Shown piece after piece: positions 56,793-64,000 of a stretch of DNA of 64,000 nucleotides. Each line of letters begins with the position of its first letter. The first letter of the stretch is position 1. The DNA lies in the NCBI GenBank assembly GCA_013368325.1, contig JAACJK010000221.1, forward strand, positions 1 through 64,000, read 5' to 3'. A model generated the notes under the pieces. That model was given only the letters and a program-made list of their open reading frames with translations, made no database searches and was not told the DNA's origin. Both the position numbers and the translations under genes were made by a program. The DNA is from Ephemerocybe angulata. Taxonomy: Eukaryota; Basidiomycota; Agaricomycetes; Agaricales; Psathyrellaceae.

Positions 56793-58061
56793 ATGTACCC
56801 GCATCCAAATCATATCCCCCAACCACCGCACTCGGCGGGCCTCGATTACAAAGGTATGGCATCCTTCGGCGCGCTCGACGTGCCTCCACCCACCGGCTTT
56901 AATATTCCAGGTCACGAGGGAAAGCCTCTGTCTACCGACAACGGGAGCGTTTACTGGGTGAGAAGGAGAAGGTCTCTGGGTGGTCGGGGCACGATTGGGG
57001 TCGCGCAAAGGCATGGCAGCCCATCGATGACTGAAGTGGTCGAAAGCAGAGAGAGCACGGCGGACTCTGGGGCTGTTGAGGCCATCAATGATTGAGGTGC
57101 GGTGGGATGGGGAAAGAGGGAGGCGAGCTCGACAAGAGACAAGACGGGGCGCCAAGTGGAATCGAGCCGAAACACCGGCGGCTAACCCTTAAACCCTCGC
57201 TTGCACCTAACCTCAACGGCGCTTTCCACGCCTCCGCCCGATCGATCTGCTCTGGGGCTGACCCGGCGCTCAGCTTCTGGGACACAGCTTCTCGACCCCA
57301 GCCACTCTATGCAACAAGTCTGGTCTCCTCGCCCACAGCGTCCTTCAGGAACCAGGACGGCCCCCATCTAGCATCTACACCGACTCCCCGACGTCCTCTA
57401 TGCACACCGTGGGGATAACACGAAAGAGAAGTTCGTGGTGGCTCAGCCTGACGATGTCGACATACCGCATGTGAAGAAACCACGCCAGGAAGTAGCCCCC
57501 GCCGCGTTCCCATCCGCCCATGAAGAGTCGGCGCTACCCCAAGAAATCCGCCTCCATCCACATGTGGGCTCGTCGTCATCGCGGCACCCACCTTCTTTCA
57601 AGCACCGGAGATTCTCACTCAGTTCAAACCCTCTGGAGGCTCGGACACTTGCGTACGATGACGAGGCGCCCGTTGGCGAGGGGGGCAAATAGCTGGCTGC
57701 GACGTCGAGCAGGACGCAGATCAGATCAGAGCGGGCCCTTCAAGCAATAGCAGAAACAGGAGGCGGCGGCGACCTTCACCCGCCGGGGCTCTAAAGCTTT
57801 GCAGCAAGTTTGCCTGTTGGTCAGAAAGCTCATCGGTGAGGACCATGCTCTCAAAGTGCTGACGGGAAACCGTGTCACCTGTAAGTGGACGGCGTTTCAA
57901 TTTGCAATATGTATGAGACCGCTGATGATCCGAATGTTTTGCAGGTATTTCGCCGTCAGGCTGAAATCGAGCGACCGCCCACGGCCGACTACTCCCTCAT
58001 CATCCAGCACGCCTGTTGTCCAGAACACACTGAAAGTGTTTTCGGCGAGTGGTACCCCTTT
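56793..58061 (+). pseudogene. Decayed hypothetical gene, cut by a transposon at its right end
   Basis: Protein-like plus-strand segments appear in sequence: DYKGMASFGALDVPPPTGF (56840), PSLAPNLNGAFHASARSICS (57195), PRQEVAPAAFPSAHEESALP (57480), ATSSRTQIRSERALQAIAE (57695) and NVLQVFRRQAEIERPPTADY (57930). Stops and frame changes separate them. The last segment runs into the left terminal repeat of the element at 58062. The minus strand is also open in places, so the sense strand is not certain. No family recognised. Confidence 0.25.
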
Positions 58062-58861
58062 CCTAAGGTAGGGGACATTGACGTTCCACCAAGGTGTGAC
58101 ATGTGTGACACCTCTTCCCAATTAGGAACTAGGGATGGAACGAAAGCTTGAGAACGACATTTGGAGGGTTGGAGAATAGATACTGCTAATTCAATTCCAA
58201 CAAGTTGTCCCTAGTACCCATATCTGTGGACAGACTAAGTTTTGTGGTGAGAGTCCAAGTGTACGTGAAGTTATTTCCATCGTAAGAATGGAATGCATGG
58301 TGAATTATGTGGTGTTCAGCCAATGGAAATGCAAGCAATAGATCAATGAAAAAGAGTAGATATTACTCAATATATGTCCAAGTTACCTATAGAGACTATC
58401 TATGTCCCTCCAGAGCCCGTTTATAGCTGGGAATGATTTGTGGTATGGCTCACCAAAACGGACAATTGCAGGTACATCCTATGCTTGAAGGAAGGGCCTA
58501 TGTACAAATCCCTTGTCGTACCGAGGGCTAAAAATGCTTTATCTGCTTCCTTAGTCTGCTTATGTTGTGTTCCGGGCGCGTTCTACCTTCCAGACGCGTC
58601 AAGACGCGTCGGGTCATTAAGCGCGATGCATGGTCTAGCGTTCCCGAAATAACTTGGCACAGAAGCCTTTGTTTGGCCTCAAATTCTCTGAGAACCTTTA
58701 AAGGGAGTATCTACCCAAAACGTTGGGACCAGATTGGCTCAAAAATCCCAATTCATCCGTCTCTGCCCAATTTTTTGCTCCAGTCACCGTTTCTTAGCCT
58801 AATCGGGACATTCTCACGGGGCGTCACGCGTTGGTGGAACGTCAATGTCCCCTACCTTAGG
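58062..58861. mobile_element. 800-bp non-autonomous DNA element with perfect 31-bp terminal inverted repeats
   Basis: The left end, 58062-58092 (cctaaggtaggggacattga, then cgttccaccaa), is the exact reverse complement of the right end, 58831-58861. Weaker inverted similarity extends about 30 bp further inward (both sides have caattagg/cctaatcg-type text). The interior is non-coding: short frames only, no transposase. This fits a MITE or deleted cut-and-paste transposon. Flanks read cccttt on the left and ctctag on the right; no clear target-site duplication, so the true ends may be a base or two different. Confidence 0.85.
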
Positions 58862-60985
58862 CTCTAGCTGCTCCCACGACCGATGATGACCACGCAGTTC
58901 GACTTACACAACGCATAGTCGCCATGTATCAGCACTAATTCGCAAGCTAAGCCTCGAGCATACGCTCCAGAAGCGATCACAATACAGAGAACCGCCATAC
59001 ATTTATCTGACCCCCACCTTAGCGAGCCATCTCAGAAGATTTTTCGACATTCCACCGTCGATCGACAACAGTGGTCTTATCAGGACGTGGGCGGCTTGAG
59101 GGCGATGACGAGAGTGATCAGCCGATGGGAGGGTTGATTTGTTTGCTTGGCGTCATCGAGAGTGAATAAGATGTCTGGAAAGAGATGAAGGATGATATAC
59201 GATAATGTACGTGATTTGCTATTCTTCTATGCATGTGATGCAGTACAAAATCATCCCTGTCGCGCCTCCCAAGCACACAGGGCGATTCTTCTCCTGTATG
59301 AAGGTGATCGTGAGCGAGGCGGAGAACTTGGCGAGCCCTTCAAATCTAAGGAGTTGGCTGCCTACCCTTCTCTGCACGCTTCGCCGCTGAACAATCGCCC
59401 TGGGCCCCCCACCCTCCCTCCCATACATCCGCCCTCCTTCAGCCGTTGTTCCGTTATCATAGGATACCACGCTCAATTATATCAAGGTCTCTCTGTCCTC
59501 CCACTACATATCTGGTTTTGCCATTGGCTGTCCTTTGGTTTGCTTCGTTGTATTTTATGTCTCGCTACAAGTAACATTGACATTATCGCCTCACCCCCTC
59601 CTTTCCTTGGGCTCAGAACTTCACTCTTCTTGAAGCATAAGGAAACTCCGGAGATGCGTCTCACATGGGAAGGGTGTCATGGGCTCTGAAAGTTGATGTG
59701 GTGGCTGTGCGCGTCCGCCCTGCGACGGCGCTTACCAGTGGGAAGCGCCTAAGCGCCCGGCTTGTATAAGGCTGGCTCGACGCGTTCGTGCAGATTTAGG
59801 TGACACCACCTCATACCTTAGAGCAGAGCAGTACGGTCTATGAGCAGCGGTATTTGAGGATATGGGGCAGGGGCTCTGACGGTAAGATTATAACAACTGG
59901 AAAGGCATGAACTGAGCATATCTTGACTCTGCACATACAGTAAGTCATATATTAATGTAAAGGACGGGTGTAGGGAGAATCCAAGGAGCATCTAAAGCTT
60001 TATCAGCCCTCGAGCACAGATAATCGCTCACTGATAAAGCAGGGGAATTCGCGCGAGGATCAGAGCTCGGTGATCTCGGCCTGACATTTTTGCCAGCATG
60101 TAAATATTTGTATTGACCAAACATTGTCCCCCGCGACCACTGGCATAGGATTGCGAGATTCACGATAGCCCGGCTGGTTCTACTTAGGAGCCTGTATCTA
60201 TCTGGGATAACCCTAGTTCTGTGACTTGCGAACCAATGTGAAGAGGCTTTCAGTCGGCTACTAATTTGCTTTGATTCCCGGGAGGGCTGTACAGGAAACT
60301 CACAGGGCTCTGCCTTGAACTCAATGCGGATGCAAGTGCCTATAAAAGACTGAATGAATATGTACTGACGTCTCGCATCGGTAGTAAGCAACAGGACTCC
60401 AGCTCGATACAAAATTTCGTTGCTTCAGCCCAGGCCAGGAAGCAAGTAGCCGTGGGTCTATGAGAGCAGAGAACGACTGTTTTCTCAAAAGCTCGAATTA
60501 GAGGCTGGCCAAGGAGACTAGCCGTGGGCGCCAATTCAATATTCAACCCCATCAAGTGCTATTCAATCAGCGTAACATGAGAAATGCCTCGGGAGGGGAT
60601 CCGCTTCCTTCCCAACCTGCCACTCTTCACCCTCTCCTCCCGCTTCCGCTTCCTTCCCAACCTCCCACTCTTCACCCGAGAGGTCCTAACCACCACCTCA
60701 CCCTTCGAGCTATCGAGGGCCCAGCACCATTCGCCAGCTCTGTCCCCCAACAAGAGATTACCGGTCCTTCTTCCTCCAAGTCACATACGAACCCGGCAAG
60801 GCTCACTTCTGGGTGACTTTCCTGCCGTACGTTCGACGTGGCCGCAGGAGACTGTTTCCTCTGAGCTACCCGACCGACAATGGGAGGCTCAGCAACATCT
60901 AAAACTGCTACAACCCTCTGGAAGCACCCCCGTACCGACTGTTGGGTTGTTTCTGGCTCTGTTTGGAACGTGGTGCGACGCCGCA
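58862..60985. other. Gene-poor spacer
   Basis: A 165-codon plus frame at 59192-59689 and a 155-codon minus frame at 59945-60412 have no family or splice support. At 60601-60680 a 50-bp segment (ccgcttccttcccaacctsc, then cactcttcaccc) is tandemly duplicated. The rest holds nothing I can support. Confidence 0.4.
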
Positions 60986-62696
60986 ATGGCAGAATCTTCT
61001 CTCGCCGCCTTTAAGGCGCAGGCAATTTGGAATGTAAGGCAGGCGTCTTCCATGTAGCCTGGGCGATTGCTGATTCAAACCATTACGCAGTACGCGGTAC
61101 GCCCTTCTACAGCTTTTAAACCAGAGGAGAGCAGCATTGATTAATTTACTCGCATATATCACAATCGCCGACATCTCACCACTGTGGTATTCAGATTATA
61201 AGTAGCTGCACCATTGTTGTCAGATAGCTTTCCTCCTTCTGGCACCCACACGCTACTCACTTGTTGACTTCTTCCTTCTTTAGGTTGTGGACTACATCCA
61301 AACGCTTCCCGACGAAGTAAGAATCTGTCTTCGTAATTTCCCAGCCATCTTCAATTGCAAGTTCACACTTGGTATTACTAGGTTCGGCACATGTGGACAG
61401 CACCGCTCAGCATCCCTAAACTGCTATTCATCGTTGTACGGTATTCAATCTTTTTCAAAGTTTTCTCCGCTATGGTAGTGCCTGGTAAGAATTCCCTTCG
61501 TTTCATGAACCCTTTTAACTTGATGCTCATTTTCAGGTACTTTCTTCGCGGACAACTTTTCAGTCAAGGGATGTCTTCGTTGGTTCAGGCTTACGGCTGG
61601 TAAGCTACCCAAGGGATCTGCATACTTCTATTCACTGAATAATCTTTAGCAATGTCCCTGTTTATTATGATAACCTCTGAAGGTCAGTGGGTTGGGATGC
61701 GGGTGACAGCCGTTTCTAACTTGGACACTCGACTTGCCCTTTCACAGCGATATTATTTTACAGGGTGTATGCCTTCTCCGGGAGGGGCAGACGAATGGTT
61801 GTCGCTCTTGCGGTTCAATTTATAGTGAGTTTCCCTCGTCCGTTACGTTTCCATGACAGGGCCCAGTCTTACTTGACACGACTAGGTTATCCATGCGGGG
61901 GTCGCGTATTTCGTTGGTGCATACATATCCTCAGTCAAATGTCAGTTTTATTCTTACACGCCATCCCGTATATCCTGTCTCTGGCATACTCTGACCAAGG
62001 CACCCCAGTCACAATTTCGCCACTACCGGCCGGAACCACCTGCATGATGATAAGCAGCAACGGCCATCTTCTCTCAGCCGAATTTGCCATCCTCTTGGGC
62101 AGTGTCACCATTGCTATGCTTCTCATGGTAGCCTTACTATTTCGCAAACACTGGGGCTTTGATAGCAAGCTCTTGACTGCTTTCTACAGTGATGGAATTT
62201 CGTACTTCGTGTGCCTCGCAGGTGCGTCAGACTACGAGTCCTTGAGGAGTTCAGGCGGCGTGACCATAGACTTCTGTCACTGATCAATCTTTTTATGTTA
62301 CTAGTGCTAATATCTGCCAACGTCGCCGTGAATTGGGTTGCGCAGGAATCGTACAAGTATATCCTTATATTGTGAGTCAATACGTGGCCCGCTCCAAAAG
62401 GCGAACCGCAGATCTAATGACAAGTTCGTTGCGCTGAAAGATTTGAAATGGACGCCCACGCCATCCTTTCCACCCGAATGCTCCTCCACATCCGCAAAGT
62501 AGCCGACAAATCATTAGACGATATATCGTTCTCCAGAATCATGGCGCTACTCCCAACAAGTACTGATATAGATCCAGGTCCTCAGCTTCCTCATCCATCG
62601 AGACCGGTGTCCGACAACCTATCTACTTTACGCTTCCGTACCTTTGACTCACTGCCCAAGCCGGGTCCTCTTAATAGTCTGGACCAATCTGCTTGA
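60986..62696 (+). CDS. Second DUF6533-type multi-pass membrane protein
   Basis: Exons from about 61285 read well: DYIQTLPDE, then VRHMWTAPLSIPKLLFIVVR (the DUF6533 core), SIFFKVFSAMVVPG, TFFADNFSVKGCLRWFRLTA, ILFYRVYAFSGRGRRMVVAL, VIHAGVAYFVGAYISSV, a long loop to LLSAEFAILLGSVTIAMLLM, FDSKLLTAFYSDGISYFVCL, LISANVAVNWVAQESYKYIL and a polar tail ending LPKPGPLNSLDQSA at 62696. All joins use GT-AG introns in phase. The first exon is less sure: ATG 60986 (MAESSLAAFKAQAIWNVRQA) resembles family starts, but its link to 61285 is unresolved. About seven TM helices; role unknown. It differs clearly in sequence from the DUF6533 gene 10 kb to the left, so they are not recent duplicates. Confidence 0.7.
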
Positions 62697-62913
62697 TAGT
62701 AAAAGAAAACTTGATAAAAACCTCCAATAGAGCTTTGTGTCGTCGATCCAATGGGCTCTTCTCTACTCTGGTTTAGCGCCCAATCGCCTAGTTTGAGGGA
62801 TAAAGCGCGTTTGATTCCAAGGCCTAGGCGGTCTCTAGGCTCAAGTACCTAAAACAGGCTCCAGCCTTGGAGCTCAAGCGCCGGTGTCATAGACCCTTCC
62901 CCCTTAACCAAGT
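62697..62913. other. Short spacer between convergent genes
   Basis: No features were seen. Confidence 0.5.
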
Positions 62914-64000
62914 TTACAGAGGGCTATCAGGCCGAATAAATGTTGGAGTGCCGGTTTCCCGCCCTAATTCATGAATAGCTTTCTCTGCATTTTCAACGCC
63001 CTCAGGAAGGCCGATAATCCTCGACTGATCCAGGCTTTGAGTAAACAACTCCCTCGCCTTGGTCTGATCCCCAGACATCTGTGAAAACGGAGAGCACTTA
63101 GTATGAACATTACGGACGATTCTAGAGTCAAACAAACGCACCTCTCGAATCATGCCAAGATTGAACAGCATACAGGCATATGCCACTTCACACACCGGGT
63201 GCGTCGTAAACGATCCCTTACGCACTCGGGAAGCGATTTCCAGCCCCTTGTTCGCCCACGCCTCAGCCTGAACGAGTGACTCTGGATCGTTCCTTGTGCG
63301 AAGAATGAGCTCAGATACGTTGCCCATTAACTGTGCTGCGCGGCACTGGTCTTCCGCGGTGGTAGATTGGGGTTGGATTGGGGTGGCGGGGGCATGAGGA
63401 TAGAGATGGCTTGAAGGTACAGCGGCATCGCGTAACTACATAGTGGGGGAGTGGTCAGTAAACAGACTAATTTACAGAGGGCGAGGAGTGATTGAAAGCG
63501 CACCTTATTTTACCCTCTCGTGAGTAGAAAGCTCCGAGAGCCTCAAATGGCGCCGCAATATCGTGATTTACAGCCCATCGCGGCGTCCGTAGCGTCTCCA
63601 TCATCTCTTTCAACTGCGCCGCACCTTCCTTCGGCTCGAAGTCAGCCTCAGATGAGCCCATCACATCTTTCAGCACAGATTCTACGCTATACACCAACCA
63701 CTTCTCCTCCTCCTCCTTCGGTTTCCCGAGAGCGTGAGTCCCCTAGCGTGTACGCGATGGCAACGGCACGCATGCGTTCTTGGGGCGAAAGGCCCGAGCG
63801 AATGCGGGCTAGTGTTTGGAAGTCAGTGGGGCCAAGTTGAATGTAGGTTTGGAGGTTCAGGTGAAACCACAATCCAGCCTAAGATATTGCGATTCAGACC
63901 ATGCAAACTTCGGGATCCCACAAACCAATCGACTCACAGTTCTAAGCGTAGTTGACTAGAAACTCAAGTTATATTCAAGTTTCTGTCCAAGTATGAATGT
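62914..64000 (-). CDS. TPR-repeat protein, partial; carries apparent frameshifts
   Basis: The 3' part of a gene whose 5' end is beyond the window. Landmarks from the right: a short exon ending TTLRT, then LWFHLNLQTYIQLGPTDFQT, RMRAVAIAYTLG, EEEEKWLVYSVESVLKDVMG, MMETLRTPRWAVNHDIAAPF, EALGAFYSREGKI, YAMPLYLQAISILMP, AAQLMGNVSELILRTRNDPE, WANKGLEIASRVRKGS, and the last exon QTKARELFTQSLDQSRIIGL ending at 62914. The helix-pair pattern and wording (EALGAFYSREGKI, KARELFTQSLDQS) are tetratricopeptide-like, so a protein-protein scaffold is likely. The frame changes by one base near 63735 (after YTLGDS) and again between about 63395 and 63345 (a C-rich stretch) without splice signals. Either the gene has decayed or these are sequence errors. 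Confidence 0.55.

Noticed and set aside
59192..59689. 165-codon plus frame
   Set aside because: Low-complexity Pro/Leu content, no splice support, no family.

Overview
The window reads as nuclear DNA of a mushroom-forming basidiomycete (Agaricomycetes). Genes are split by many 45-75 nt GT-AG introns, and several families typical of that class are present: two DUF6533-type membrane proteins, an Agaricomycete-type BTB protein, a GH79 glycoside hydrolase, a KDZ-type transposase and a DNA breaking-rejoining (tyrosine recombinase) protein. There is no operon structure; genes lie on both strands. Gene models were spliced by hand. Where exon lengths sum to a multiple of three and the protein reads continuously I say so.

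Layout. 1-9.1 kb: lineage-specific genes and decayed genes: a frameshifted proline-rich repeat gene (1.27-3.53 kb, minus), a small acidic protein with a tandemly duplicated exon (4.37-5.37 kb, minus), a basic coiled-coil protein (6.27-7.14 kb, plus) and a 448-residue coiled-coil protein (7.36-9.09 kb, minus). 9.1-14.6 kb: an apparently intact six-exon KDZ-type transposase gene with short tandem repeats on both sides, including a 158-bp array. 14.6-28.3 kb is gene-poor: one disordered hypothetical protein (20.99-22.65 kb), one tRNA-Ser(GCT) with an intron (27.7 kb), and weak coding remnants.

28.3-38 kb: a class I cyclic-nucleotide phosphodiesterase, a secreted protein with basic 42-residue repeats, and an APC-family amino-acid/GABA permease. 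39-43.1 kb is the most unusual part. A BTB gene carries a 1.8-kb insertion that holds a tyrosine recombinase (YR) frame and a repeat order resembling the split direct repeats of Ngaro/PAT-like YR retroelements. The insertion is flanked by a 686-bp direct duplication of the BTB gene, so one BTB half is fused in frame to the recombinase while a second copy keeps a complete BTB reading frame.

43.5-64 kb: a disordered hypothetical protein, a four-exon ferric reductase, a DUF6533 protein, a foldback (MITE-like) element, a secreted GH79 hydrolase whose usual Asn before the catalytic Glu is His, an 800-bp element with perfect 31-bp terminal inverted repeats, a second DUF6533 protein, and a partial TPR protein running off the right edge.

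The genes do not form an obvious pathway. The window is best read as a mosaic of ordinary housekeeping and secretory genes interrupted by several kinds of mobile DNA.
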